Below, in pieces: positions 19,206 through 27,774 of a stretch of DNA of 64,000 nt. The position numbers and the translations under genes were made by a program. Every line of letters begins with the position of its first letter. Positions within the stretch are counted from its first letter, which is position 1. Source of the stretch: an uncultured Bacteroidales bacterium (GTDB lineage: Bacteria; Bacteroidota; Bacteroidia; Bacteroidales; UBA932). The notes below the pieces were generated by a model. That model had not been told where the DNA came from, made no database searches, and saw only the letters and a program-made list of their open reading frames with translations. The stretch lies in the NCBI GenBank assembly GCA_944323505.1, contig CALUST010000032.1, forward strand, positions 32,291-96,290. Reading direction: 5' to 3'.

Positions 19206-19236
19206 CAAAGATAACACATTTCTCCGAATCTGCAAA
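19206..19236 (-). promoter_or_regulatory. Promoter of rplU-rpmA
   Basis: Minus strand: TTTG, exactly 19 bases, TATCTTTG. An ideal match to the phylum consensus, placing the transcript start near 19200. Confidence 0.75.
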
Positions 19237-19345
19237 CATTCTTATGAATGCCTTCACTCATTTTATTTCCTTTTCAGCGCATAACTTTTTTGTTATTTTC
19301 TTATATTTGCCTTCGGCATTTATACTGACACTAAAACCTGAAAAG

Positions 19346-20497
19346 ATGGATACCCCTTTTGTCTACGACCGGTATGTGACCGACCGCAATTTCATAGGCA
19401 GGAAGACCGAATGCAACACCCTCAGAAACCTGCTCTCAACGAAAGAGAACGTGACGATATACGGGCCGCCGAAAAGCGGCAAGATGTCTGTCATACAGCA
19501 GACCCTGTTCAACATGAGGCTTTCCGGGGCAAGGTTCATCGTCGGGGAAGCCAGCATGTTCAATGTACGAGACAAGAACAGGTTCCTGACGAAGTTCGGG
19601 TCAGGCATCATCAGAGCAGCGGCATCCACCCCTGCGGAATACGAGGACATCATCACGAGGCATCTCGCCGGGACCCATTTCGTGTTCGACAGGCAGCGGT
19701 TCACCTCCTTCGAGGAAGTGGTGTCCCTCAACTGGGATACTGACGCGGATGACATAAAGGCGATGCTCAGCCTGCCGCAAAAAATCGCGGAAGACAAAGG
19801 AATCCGGATATACATGATTCTGGAGGAGTTCCAGGACCTGATGATGACGGACGGCTATGAGGAGATATTCAAGACGATGGAGACCGTGCTTTCCGAAGCG
19901 GACAGGAGCAAGGAGGGCTGCTGCACATTCATCATCACCGGCTCCATGCTCAACGCCATGAAATACATATTCGAAGAAAAGAAATATTTCCATCGGATGG
20001 TCGAGCACCTTCCTCTTCAGCCCATCGACGACAAGGATATTGTGGAGCATATCGTGAAAGGATTTCTGATCAGCGGCAAGGTGATAGAAAGGGACCTGGC
20101 CGCAGGGGCGGTCAGGCTGTTCAGAGCCGACATGTGGTATCTCAACCATTTCACCGCCATCTGCGACTCGCTTTCAAAGGGCTACATGAACGAAGGGGTA
20201 CTGATGGAGGCACTCAGGACGATAATCTCCATCCACGAGCCGAGATTCCATGCCATGACCTGCAACCTGACCGACCACCAGATCAGCCTGCTCAAGGCCG
20301 TACTCGAAGGAGAGACCAAGTTCAGCGCATCGGAGGTCATCGCCAGATACGGGCTCAACTCATCCGCCAATGTCCGCAGGGTCAAGGATGCTCTCAAGAA
20401 AAAGGAAATCCTGACATTCAACGAGAAAGACGAACCGGTAATCCTCGACCCTCTGTACAGGTACTGGCTTGAACATCATTATTTTGAAATGCAATAA
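19346..20497 (+). CDS. AAA/P-loop ATPase of the ATPase_2 type with altered Walker A
   Basis: 383 residues starting MDTPFVYDRYVTDRNFIGRK. The ORC/ATPase_2-like fold shows an FIGRKTECNTLRNLL box, a P-loop GPPKSGKM (about residues 49-56), a Walker B-like IYMILEEFQDL and a C-terminal winged-helix part (SASEVIARYGLNSSANVRRV) ending DPLYRYWLEHHYF. The residue after the P-loop Lys is Met instead of Ser/Thr, which would normally ligate Mg. I use the ATG at 19346 because a -7 element TATATTTG lies at 19302-19309; longer upstream frames cross it. The sirtuin gene follows after 32 bases. Function unknown; the family includes many uncharacterised Bacteroidetes ATPases. Confidence 0.75.
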   Translation: MDTPFVYDRYVTDRNFIGRKTECNTLRNLLSTKENVTIYGPPKSGKMSVIQQTLFNMRLSGARFIVGEASMFNVRDKNRFLTKFGSGIIRAAASTPAEYEDIITRHLAGTHFVFDRQRFTSFEEVVSLNWDTDADDIKAMLSLPQKIAEDKGIRIYMILEEFQDLMMTDGYEEIFKTMETVLSEADRSKEGCCTFIITGSMLNAMKYIFEEKKYFHRMVEHLPLQPIDDKDIVEHIVKGFLISGKVIERDLAAGAVRLFRADMWYLNHFTAICDSLSKGYMNEGVLMEALRTIISIHEPRFHAMTCNLTDHQISLLKAVLEGETKFSASEVIARYGLNSSANVRRVKDALKKKEILTFNEKDEPVILDPLYRYWLEHHYFEMQ

Positions 20498-20529
20498 CTT
20501 CCTCTTTGGAAAAGAAAGAAAAGGACACA

Positions 20530-21252
20530 ATGAAAAAGAAGATAGCGATACTCACGGGAGCCGGAGTCAGCGCGGAGAGCGGCATCAGCACTTTCCGGGA
20601 CAGCAACGGGCTTTGGGAGAACTACAGGGTGGAGGATGTGGCAAGCATCGACGGATGGTACCGCAACCCCGGACTGGTGCTCGACTTCTACAACGAACGC
20701 CGCAGGCAGCTCGGCACAGTCAAGCCCAATGCCGCACACTATGCGATTGCCTCCCTTGAAAAGGAATACGACGTCACCGTCATCACACAGAACGTCGACA
20801 ACCTGCACGAAAGGGCCGGCAGCACAAGAATCATCCATCTCCACGGGGAACTGACCAAGGTCCGTCCGGAAAACTGCTGCAACGAAAGCGACGGCTTCTC
20901 CGAGGAGTCCGTCTTTGACATCGGATACGACGCCGTCATGCTCGGAGACAAGGCTCCGAACGGGGCTCAACTGCGTCCGCACATCGTATGGTTCGGGGAG
21001 GCGGTGCCGAAGATCGGACAAGCCATCGATGCAGTGGAAAAGGCGGACATAATGCTGATAGCAGGCACTTCGCTCCAGGTGTATCCGGCGGCGGGCCTGT
21101 TCAGATACGCCGGCATCAGGACACCTATATATATCATCGACCCGAAAGAGGTGCAGGTGCACGATGACAGGATCACTCATATAAAGGATGTGGCGACATC
21201 CGGCATGGAAAGATTCATTTCAATGCTGGGGCAAAAGAAAAATTTTGAATAA
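20530..21252 (+). CDS. cobB: NAD-dependent protein deacylase, sirtuin family
   Basis: Removes acetyl or other acyl groups from lysines using NAD. 240 residues. The Rossmann motif LTGAGVSAESGISTFRD, the NAD site TQNVDNLHERAG, catalytic His105 in LHGELT, and LIAGTSLQVYPAAG are intact. The usual four-cysteine zinc site is not visible: the region between the HGE motif and LRPHIVWFGEAVP has only an adjacent Cys pair (ENCCNES). Start is the ATG at 20530; an in-frame TTG at 20506 would add eight Lys/Glu-rich residues. Downstream of the AAA ATPase by 32 bases, possibly one transcript. Confidence 0.9.
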   Translation: MKKKIAILTGAGVSAESGISTFRDSNGLWENYRVEDVASIDGWYRNPGLVLDFYNERRRQLGTVKPNAAHYAIASLEKEYDVTVITQNVDNLHERAGSTRIIHLHGELTKVRPENCCNESDGFSEESVFDIGYDAVMLGDKAPNGAQLRPHIVWFGEAVPKIGQAIDAVEKADIMLIAGTSLQVYPAAGLFRYAGIRTPIYIIDPKEVQVHDDRITHIKDVATSGMERFISMLGQKKNFE

Positions 21253-21273
21253 GAAATAATTTGATTACCTTTG
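21243..21273 (+). promoter_or_regulatory. Promoter of rpsU
   Basis: TTTTG at 21243-21247, 18 bases, TACCTTTG at 21266-21273. It overlaps the 3' end of the sirtuin gene and gives a short leader of roughly 25 bases containing the Shine-Dalgarno. Confidence 0.7.
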
Positions 21274-21286
21274 CACCCGCAAATAA

Positions 21287-21298
21287 AAAGGAGGTGAT
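21287..21298 (+). promoter_or_regulatory. Exceptional Shine-Dalgarno of rpsU
   Basis: AAAGGAGGTGAT is a 12-base perfect complement of the expected 3' end of 16S rRNA. GGAGGT ends 9 bases before the ATG. Other gene starts in the window rarely have more than a few purines here. In this phylum bS21 helps hide the anti-SD, so such a site suits autogenous control by bS21 shortage. Confidence 0.85.
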
Positions 21299-21304
21299 AC
21301 AGCG

Positions 21305-21499
21305 ATGATTATAGTTCCTATCAAGGAGGGCGAGAACATAGAGAAGGCTCTTAAGAAATTCAAAAGGAAATTTGAAAAGACCGGGGCAATCCGTGAACTC
21401 CGTGCGAGAAAGGCTTACGTGAAACCGTCAGTCAAGAGAAGAGAGGAGATCAAGAAAGCAATCTATGTTCAGCACATGCAGCTCATGGACGAGAAATAG
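21305..21499 (+). CDS. rpsU: 30S ribosomal protein bS21
   Basis: 64-residue small-subunit protein bS21, starting MIIVPIKEGENIEKALKKFK and ending in a basic helix with KRREEIKKAIY. In Bacteroidetes ribosomes bS21 with bS6 and bS18 holds the 16S 3' tail so that most mRNAs are read without Shine-Dalgarno pairing. Its own mRNA has a near-ideal Shine-Dalgarno, which only ribosomes with a free tail (for example lacking bS21) should use well. Monocistronic: own promoter and a strong terminator. Confidence 0.97.
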   Translation: MIIVPIKEGENIEKALKKFKRKFEKTGAIRELRARKAYVKPSVKRREEIKKAIYVQHMQLMDEK

Positions 21500-21547
21500 T
21501 TCATCTCCGCTACAAGATTTATCGAGGCCGGTGACGGCCGGTGACAT

Positions 21548-21583
21548 AAAGTGATCCGAATGTGATTCGGGTCACTTTTTTTA
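21548..21583 (+). terminator. Intrinsic terminator of rpsU
   Basis: A 14-base stem (AAAGTGATCCGAAT with ATTCGGGTCACTTT, one G-U pair, loop GTG) runs into a T tract. Strong textbook terminator, about 50 bases after the stop codon. Confidence 0.9.
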
Positions 21584-21584
21584 T

Positions 21585-21606
21585 TATATTTGGCACTATC
21601 GTGCCA
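21585..21606 (+). promoter_or_regulatory. -7 element and inverted repeat before the AsmA-like gene
   Basis: TATATTTG (21585-21592) overlaps TGGCAC, TATC, GTGCCA (21591-21606), a perfect 6-base inverted repeat over the expected transcript start. It could be an operator or a 5' stem-loop. No -33 element is evident because the rpsU terminator occupies that position. Confidence 0.4.
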
Positions 21607-21647
21607 TTTATACTGTTGCGCCATATTTTTTTGTTGAAATTTATGCC

Positions 21648-24600
21648 ATGAGCGGGAAAAAGAGAAAAATGAGGGTCGTATGGAAAGTGCTGCTGTGGAT
21701 CATAGGTATCTGGGCTGTACTTCTGATAACTGTGCAGGTGGCCTTGTCCCCTGCCGTGCTGACAAGACTTGCAAACGGGTTCGCAGCGGACTACATCGAC
21801 GGCGACGTCACCTTCGGCGATGTCAGGCTGTCAGTATTCAAGAGTTTCCCATACCTCAACGTAGGCTTTTCCGATGTCTCTGTCACCTACCCGTCCGACA
21901 GGTTCCCGTACACTGACAACAGTTTCTACTCCAGACAGGGACGCGGCGACGGAGCAGACACCCTCGCCTCGTTCAAGAAGCTGTATGTCTCGGTCGACGT
22001 AGCCGCACTGGCCACAGGGACAATCCGGATTCCTGCCCTCATGCTGAGCAAGCCCAGGATCTTCGCCAAGAATTTCGGGGACGGCAGGGTAAACTGGGAT
22101 ATATTGAAGATGCCATCCGACAGCACGGCGTCAGAAGACACAGCATCGGGAGAGATGCCAAAAATAATTCTCGGCAGGATTGTGCTGCGCGGACATCCGC
22201 ATGTCGTATATTCCTCTCCGGAAGATACAGTCTTCGCCATGGCGGACATGAAGAGATTCCGGTTCAACGGACGGCTCGCTGTCGGCAAGAAAGGCAGGAA
22301 CAGGCTCGGCTTCATGATTGACAGCATGTTCGTGGCGGGAAGACTTCCGTCCGACACCCTCGCACTGAAACTTGACAGGCTCGGGCTGCAGGCAGACAGA
22401 GATCATCTGGATCTGAATGCTTCGGCGACCACCTACATGGCCATGAGTTCATACGGCCGGATGCGGCTGCCGATAGACCTGTCCGCCGAGATCGGATTCC
22501 CGAAAGACTCAGTATTTGCCGTGGAAGTCCGTAACCTCCGCGCCAAAGCGGCCGACATCCCGCTCAGAGCGGATGCATATATAAGTTACGGGGACAGGCT
22601 CTATATCAGAGGCGATGCCTCGATTGAGGAATGCAAGGTCAATGACGTACTCGACTATTTCAGGAAGAACATACTCAAAAAGGCGGAAAACATCACCACG
22701 GATGCGGAAATCTCGCTTCATGCCACATTCGACGGCTTCTATGATTCCGGGACAGGCGAAATCCCTGACATCACGGCTCATCTGTCCATCCCGCACTCCA
22801 CGATAGGAAACAGGATGTTCGACATACGTCACGAGATAGCCCTGGACACCGATGTGAGAGGCAGCAGGGATGGCAGGCTCGATGTGACGCTCAATGACTT
22901 CCATATCAGCGGCAAGGCTCTGAGGATTGCCGCCAAAGGCTCGGCTTCGGACATCCTCGGCGAGGACCCTGTGATTGATGCCGATGCAGGTGTAGACATC
23001 AGCCTTGACACCCTGGCAAGATTCATCCGGAAGAACAGCGGCCTCACAGTATCGGGAGCCCTCTCGGCAAGTGTCAAAGGAAAGGCTTCGCTGTCCCAGC
23101 TCGACCCGTACCAGCTGGCCAAGGCCGACATCTCAGGCAGGATTGCAAGCCCAGGTCTGGAGGTGATGTCGGAGAAAGATACTCTGAAACTGTTTGTCGA
23201 CAGTCTCGACGTATGGCTCGGCGCAGTGGGCAACACCAGGGATGCGAGTGTCGCGCAAGGTGAGCGGATGCTTGCACTCGTGGCGTCGGCCGACAGCTCC
23301 TTCCTCTCCTACAAGGACATGATGAAAGTGAGGGGGAAAGACCTGTCAATCAAGGCTCAGAATTCGGCAGCAATCCTGGACAAGAAGGACTCGTCGTCAT
23401 TCTACCCGTTCGGCGGCAGACTGGAGATAGGCAGGCTGTCCATCGTGGGGGCCGACACGACGTTCGTGGCGCTCCGCAACTCTGACAACACCTTCAAGAT
23501 TTCCCCTAAATCGTCCAATCCGAAGATACCGGTGCTCACCCTCGACAGTTCCACAGGCCGCATATTCATGAGAGGACCTGTCAACAGGATAGCATTGCGG
23601 GACCTTGACATGAATGCCGTTGCAGCCATGAACTCGATAGAACGCCGGCAGCGGGCAAAGGCATTTGTGGACTCCCTGTCACGGAAATATCCTGATATAC
23701 CGAGGGATTCCCTCTTCGGACATCTGCGAAAGATGAGAGGGTCAAGACCCCTTCCGGACTGGCTGAGCGAGAAGGATTTCATGAAACAGGACCTCAACCT
23801 GAGGCTGAGCGACTCCATGGCAAGATATTTCAGGGAATGGGATGCAGACGGCTCAATATCCGTCGGCAGCGTCAACCTCATGAGTCCGTACTTCCCTCTA
23901 CGCAACAGGCTCTCCGATGTCAAGGCAAGCTTCAACAACAACGAGATCAGTTTCGACAGTTTCAGACTTGACAGCGGCACATCTGACCTCGAAGTGACGG
24001 GAAGACTTTCGGGGCTCAGGGGAGCACTGCTCGGAAGAGGCTTCGTGAGACTTGACATGAACGTCAACTCAGACAGGCTGAATCTCAACGAACTGATTGG
24101 GGCATATTCTGCCGGCAGCCGGTTTGTATCTGAAGACAACTCAGCCGCATCGCTTGAAATCAGCGATGACGAATACGCCGAAATGATTGTCACAGACACG
24201 CTTGCCGATGCTTCAATTGACGCCTCATCCTTGATTGTGGTACCAGCCAATATCATCGCGGACATATCATTGAGGGCCTCGGACGTCTCGTGGTCATCGC
24301 TTGACATAGAATCGATGACTACAGACCTTGTGATAAAGGAACGGTGCGTCCAGCTGACAAACACGGTAGCCAATTCCGACATCGGGGACATAGAATTCGA
24401 AGGATTCTATTCCACCCGCACCAAGCAGAACCTCAAGACAGGATTCGACCTGGCGTTGAAGGACATCACGGCTGAGAAGGTGATAGCCATGATGCCGGCC
24501 GTTGACTCAGTGATGCCTATGCTGAAATCGTTCAAGGGGATGCTCAACTGCACAGTATCTGCCACGGCAAGCATCGATACCACCATGAACATAGACATAC

Positions 24601-25166
24601 CGAGCCTGAACGGTGTCATCCGCATCACAGGCGACGACCTGACCCTTTCCGAGAACACTGCATTCTCCGCAATAGCCAAGAAACTGAAATTCAAGGACAG
24701 GGAAAGCGGACATATTGACCACATGTCAGTGGAAGGTCTGTTGTCGGACAACAGGCTCGAGGTGTTCCCGTTCGTCCTGAAAGTGGACAGGTACACCCTT
24801 GCCATGAGCGGGGTACAGAATCTGGACACCAGTTTCAAGTACCACGTATCAGTCATCGACTCCCCTATCCCGTTCAGAGTCGGGATAGACCTCTCCGGCA
24901 ATTTCGACGACTTCAAGTTCAGGATAGGCAAGGCCAAATACAAGAGCGCGGATGTTCCGGTATTCTCCGGTGTGATCGACCAGACACGACTGAACCTGCG
25001 GCAGTCAATCCGTGACATCTTCAGACAGGGAGTCGACAAGGCCGTCAGGGAGAACGAGAGACAACGGCTGATTGAAGACTACAAGAAAAAGATCGACTAC
25101 ACTGAGGTAGTCGACCAGCAACTTGATTCTTTGTCCGCCTCCGAACAGGCACAGTTAGGAGATTGA
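21648..25166 (+). CDS. AsmA-like envelope protein
   Basis: 1172-residue protein anchored by one N-terminal membrane helix (VLLWIIGIWAVLLITVQVAL) with a very long periplasmic region. The start of the mature part (LTRLANGFAADYIDGDVTFGDVRLSVFKSFPYLNV) is the AsmA N-terminal domain pattern, and the C-terminal third, with FKGMLNCTVSATASIDTTMNID and a coiled basic tail (NERQRLIEDYKKKIDY), corresponds to the AsmA C-terminal region. AsmA-like proteins form lipid-conducting grooves between the membranes in proteobacteria; a role in outer-membrane lipid supply is inferred. It appears to be transcribed alone. Confidence 0.85.
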   Translation: MSGKKRKMRVVWKVLLWIIGIWAVLLITVQVALSPAVLTRLANGFAADYIDGDVTFGDVRLSVFKSFPYLNVGFSDVSVTYPSDRFPYTDNSFYSRQGRGDGADTLASFKKLYVSVDVAALATGTIRIPALMLSKPRIFAKNFGDGRVNWDILKMPSDSTASEDTASGEMPKIILGRIVLRGHPHVVYSSPEDTVFAMADMKRFRFNGRLAVGKKGRNRLGFMIDSMFVAGRLPSDTLALKLDRLGLQADRDHLDLNASATTYMAMSSYGRMRLPIDLSAEIGFPKDSVFAVEVRNLRAKAADIPLRADAYISYGDRLYIRGDASIEECKVNDVLDYFRKNILKKAENITTDAEISLHATFDGFYDSGTGEIPDITAHLSIPHSTIGNRMFDIRHEIALDTDVRGSRDGRLDVTLNDFHISGKALRIAAKGSASDILGEDPVIDADAGVDISLDTLARFIRKNSGLTVSGALSASVKGKASLSQLDPYQLAKADISGRIASPGLEVMSEKDTLKLFVDSLDVWLGAVGNTRDASVAQGERMLALVASADSSFLSYKDMMKVRGKDLSIKAQNSAAILDKKDSSSFYPFGGRLEIGRLSIVGADTTFVALRNSDNTFKISPKSSNPKIPVLTLDSSTGRIFMRGPVNRIALRDLDMNAVAAMNSIERRQRAKAFVDSLSRKYPDIPRDSLFGHLRKMRGSRPLPDWLSEKDFMKQDLNLRLSDSMARYFREWDADGSISVGSVNLMSPYFPLRNRLSDVKASFNNNEISFDSFRLDSGTSDLEVTGRLSGLRGALLGRGFVRLDMNVNSDRLNLNELIGAYSAGSRFVSEDNSAASLEISDDEYAEMIVTDTLADASIDASSLIVVPANIIADISLRASDVSWSSLDIESMTTDLVIKERCVQLTNTVANSDIGDIEFEGFYSTRTKQNLKTGFDLALKDITAEKVIAMMPAVDSVMPMLKSFKGMLNCTVSATASIDTTMNIDIPSLNGVIRITGDDLTLSENTAFSAIAKKLKFKDRESGHIDHMSVEGLLSDNRLEVFPFVLKVDRYTLAMSGVQNLDTSFKYHVSVIDSPIPFRVGIDLSGNFDDFKFRIGKAKYKSADVPVFSGVIDQTRLNLRQSIRDIFRQGVDKAVRENERQRLIEDYKKKIDYTEVVDQQLDSLSASEQAQLGD

Positions 25167-25203
25167 GGACGGCCAGAAAGTCGCCCTCATCTGTAAAAAT
25201 CCG

Positions 25204-26583
25204 CTACTTGACTTTTTCAAGTTCAACGGTGAAATGCCGCATTATCGGCAGTTCCCTGGCTATCCTGTACCCTTTGGTGATGGACTCGCGCCTGTCATAG
25301 ACATTCTTCAGGGCCGCAGCGACATAGTCCATGTGATTGTTGGTGTAGACTCTCCTGGCTATTGCAAGCCTCAGGAGCTCGAGTCGCGGATACCTGTTCT
25401 CATGGGTCTCCGGATCCCTGTCGGCAAGCAGCGCACCGATCTCGACTCCTCTGATACCGCCTTCGAGATAGAGTTCAATGGCAAGGGTCTGCGCCTGGAA
25501 CTGCTCTTTCGGAAGATTGGTCAGAATCTTCTTGGCATCGACGAAGATGGCATGGCCACCGGCAGGCCTCTGATACGGAATCCCATACTCGTCAAGTTTT
25601 GAGGCAAGGTATGCGACCTGGCCTATGCGTGTAGCCAGATAGTCGAAATCCATACTTTCCTGAAGTCCCTGGGCGAGCGCATTCATGTCGCGTCCGGCCA
25701 TACCGCCGTAGGTCAGGAACCCCTCGTACATGATGCTGAACATCTGGCATTTCTGCATATCCTTCTCATCCTTGAATGCAAGGAACCCGCCGATATTGAC
25801 GATACCGTCCTTCTTGGCGGACATCGTCATGTAGTCGGCATAGGAATATATCTCCCTCGCTATCTCCTTGATGCTCTTGTCTGCATAGCCAGGCTCCCTC
25901 GTCTTGATGAAATATGCGTTCTCGGCAAAACGGGCAGAGTCAATGAGGAGTTTCACGCCATATTTATGACAGAGGGCGGAGACTCCCTTGATGTTCTCCA
26001 TTGACACAGGCTGGCCTCCTGCAGTATTGTTTGTGATTGTCAGCACCACGGCAGGTATCTGCTCTTTAGGATGGGACTTGAGCACGTCCTCAAGCTTCCC
26101 GAGGTCCATATTGCCTTTGAACGGGATTTCCAGTTCGGTATCCGACGCCTCATCGATGGTGCAGTCGATTGCATGGGCCTTGCGGTATTCGATATGCCCT
26201 TTCGTAGTGTCGAAATGAGAGTTTCCCGGAAGATAGTCCCCGGCCTTTACTATTGCGGAGAAAAGGACGTTCTCCGCCGCCCTTCCCTGGTGGGTAGGCA
26301 AGACATATTCCAGTCCGGTTATATCCCTGATTGAATCCTTCAATCTGTAGAAAGATGTGGCTCCCGCATAACTTTCGTCTCCCTCCATGATTGCAGCCCA
26401 CTGTCTGTCGCTCATCGCTCCTGTGCCGGAGTCGGTAAGCATATCGATGTAGACGTACTCGCTCTTGAGGTTGAACAGATTGTACTTGGCGTCAGCAATC
26501 CATTTCTCGCGTTCCTGACGTGTCGACTTGCGGAGATTCTCCACCATCTTGATCCTGTAGGATTCGGCAAAAGGCAGTTCCAT
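25204..26583 (-). CDS. tnaA: Tryptophanase (tryptophan indole-lyase)
   Basis: PLP enzyme splitting L-tryptophan into indole, pyruvate and ammonia; 459 residues. The PLP lysine lies in MTMSAKKDGIVNIGG (Lys257/258). Tyrosine phenol-lyase is the close alternative, but this protein has GVEIG where phenol-lyases have SMERG, and a C-terminal LPIMRHFTVEL with the tryptophanase His, so tryptophanase is favoured. No tnaC-like leader with a Trp codon and no neighbouring permease is present. The 253 bases up to prmA are AT-rich (26584-26800) with no clear TAnnTTTG in this orientation. It implies that the organism makes indole. Confidence 0.93.
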   Translation of the reverse strand: MELPFAESYRIKMVENLRKSTRQEREKWIADAKYNLFNLKSEYVYIDMLTDSGTGAMSDRQWAAIMEGDESYAGATSFYRLKDSIRDITGLEYVLPTHQGRAAENVLFSAIVKAGDYLPGNSHFDTTKGHIEYRKAHAIDCTIDEASDTELEIPFKGNMDLGKLEDVLKSHPKEQIPAVVLTITNNTAGGQPVSMENIKGVSALCHKYGVKLLIDSARFAENAYFIKTREPGYADKSIKEIAREIYSYADYMTMSAKKDGIVNIGGFLAFKDEKDMQKCQMFSIMYEGFLTYGGMAGRDMNALAQGLQESMDFDYLATRIGQVAYLASKLDEYGIPYQRPAGGHAIFVDAKKILTNLPKEQFQAQTLAIELYLEGGIRGVEIGALLADRDPETHENRYPRLELLRLAIARRVYTNNHMDYVAAALKNVYDRRESITKGYRIARELPIMRHFTVELEKVK

Positions 26584-26801
26584 ACAAAGTAATTTTTAGA
26601 TTCAATAATATTACAATATTCTGCTAATTTATATTAATTTTTAAGCATATCCAATATCAAAATGAATTAAATCATAAAAAATCCCTATATAAATTATCAT
26701 TATTAAAATCTGATTTATCATCCGCAAAATACCACTTGCTTATACAGACCGTAAATGTGAAGATTTTATACCGGAGATGTATTAAATTGCCGCGATATCC
26801 G

Positions 26802-26809
26802 TACATTTG
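26802..26809 (+). promoter_or_regulatory. -7 element of prmA
   Basis: TACATTTG, 28 bases before the chosen prmA ATG. It shows that an in-frame TTG at 26807 cannot be the start codon, since it lies in the promoter. Confidence 0.5.
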
Positions 26810-26836
26810 CAGGAGCTAACAGATAAAACGTTTCAG

Positions 26837-27712
26837 ATGAACAGCCAGGAATACATTGAAGTGTCGATAAGAATCACACCCTTCACCGATGAGAATGCGG
26901 AAATCCTCATGGCGGAACTTGAAGAACTGCCATTTGAGTCATTCACGTCAGAAGACCCGTTTCTGAAATGCTACATTCCCAAGGACGGATACAATGCACA
27001 GCGGCTGAGGCTCATGCTCAGCGGCCTTGAGGAAGACTCTTTCTCAGTGGAGGACTTCTCTGCGAGGCTCATTCCCGCAACAAACTGGAATGCACTGTGG
27101 GAAAGCAATTTCAGTCCGATTGTGGTCGACGGCAGGTGCACAATCAAGGCATCATTCCACAAAGGGTTGAAAAAGACGAGATTCAACATCACGATTGACC
27201 CGAAGATGGCTTTCGGGACAGGACACCACCAGACGACATACATGATGTGCAAGGCCCTGCTCGACAACGAGGCCTCGGTCAAAGGCAAGGTCGTGATGGA
27301 CATGGGCTGCGGCACGGCGATACTGGCTATACTGGCCGCTAAAATGGGAGCCGCCCATGTATATGGCATCGACATTGACGCTGTTGCGGCAGTCTCGGCA
27401 TTTGACAACGCCAGGCTCAACAGGGTGTCGCGCCACGTCGAGACTTATTGCGGAGACGCGTCACTCCTCCAGATGGGGAAATACGATGTGCTGCTGGCCA
27501 ACATCAACAGGAACATCCTGCTCCAGGACATCCCGACATATTCAAGGTCGCTGAGAAAAGACGGGCTGCTGTTTGTCAGCGGTTTCTATACCGAAGACCT
27601 GCCGATGATCCAAGGAGTGGCCAATGCTGCAGGGCTGGAGTTCATGGGGGCTGATTCCATGGACAACTGGTGCTGCGCCGGCTTCAAGAAAATTTTGCCG
27701 ACAAGGATTTAA
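26837..27712 (+). CDS. prmA: Ribosomal protein L11 methyltransferase
   Basis: S-adenosylmethionine-dependent enzyme that methylates ribosomal protein uL11. 291 residues from ATG 26837 (MNSQEYIEVSIRITPFTDEN). The substrate-recognition N-terminal domain is followed by DPKMAFGTGHHQTTYMMC (about residue 122), the SAM motif VVMDMGCGTAILAILAAKMG (about residue 152) and the LLANINRNILL catalytic strand. The 3' end carries the -33 part of the tRNA-Leu promoter. Confidence 0.94.
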   Translation: MNSQEYIEVSIRITPFTDENAEILMAELEELPFESFTSEDPFLKCYIPKDGYNAQRLRLMLSGLEEDSFSVEDFSARLIPATNWNALWESNFSPIVVDGRCTIKASFHKGLKKTRFNITIDPKMAFGTGHHQTTYMMCKALLDNEASVKGKVVMDMGCGTAILAILAAKMGAAHVYGIDIDAVAAVSAFDNARLNRVSRHVETYCGDASLLQMGKYDVLLANINRNILLQDIPTYSRSLRKDGLLFVSGFYTEDLPMIQGVANAAGLEFMGADSMDNWCCAGFKKILPTRI

Positions 27713-27724
27713 TGTCTATCTTTG
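27693..27724 (+). promoter_or_regulatory. Promoter of tRNA-Leu
   Basis: TTTTG (27693-27697) inside the last codons of prmA, 19 bases, TATCTTTG (27717-27724). Ideal spacing; it lies about 50 bases before the tRNA. Confidence 0.7.
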
Positions 27725-27774
27725 CGGGTCGTCTGACCGCGGTGACTCCAGGGACTCCGGCGATGACAGATATT

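Noticed and set aside
19346-21252. AAA ATPase plus Sir2 as an anti-phage defence pair
   Set aside because: The sirtuin is a compact protein-deacylase type, the ATPase is not HerA- or STAND-like, and the flanks are ribosomal genes with no other defence or mobile genes.
25204-26583. Tyrosine phenol-lyase instead of tryptophanase
   Set aside because: VEIG in place of MERG and a C-terminal RHF histidine are tryptophanase features.
26584-26836. A tnaC-like Trp leader peptide before tnaA
   Set aside because: The short ORFs readable on the minus strand here contain no Trp codon.
26807-26836. prmA start at the TTG of 26807
   Set aside because: The TTG is part of the TACATTTG promoter element; the ATG at 26837 fits homologues.
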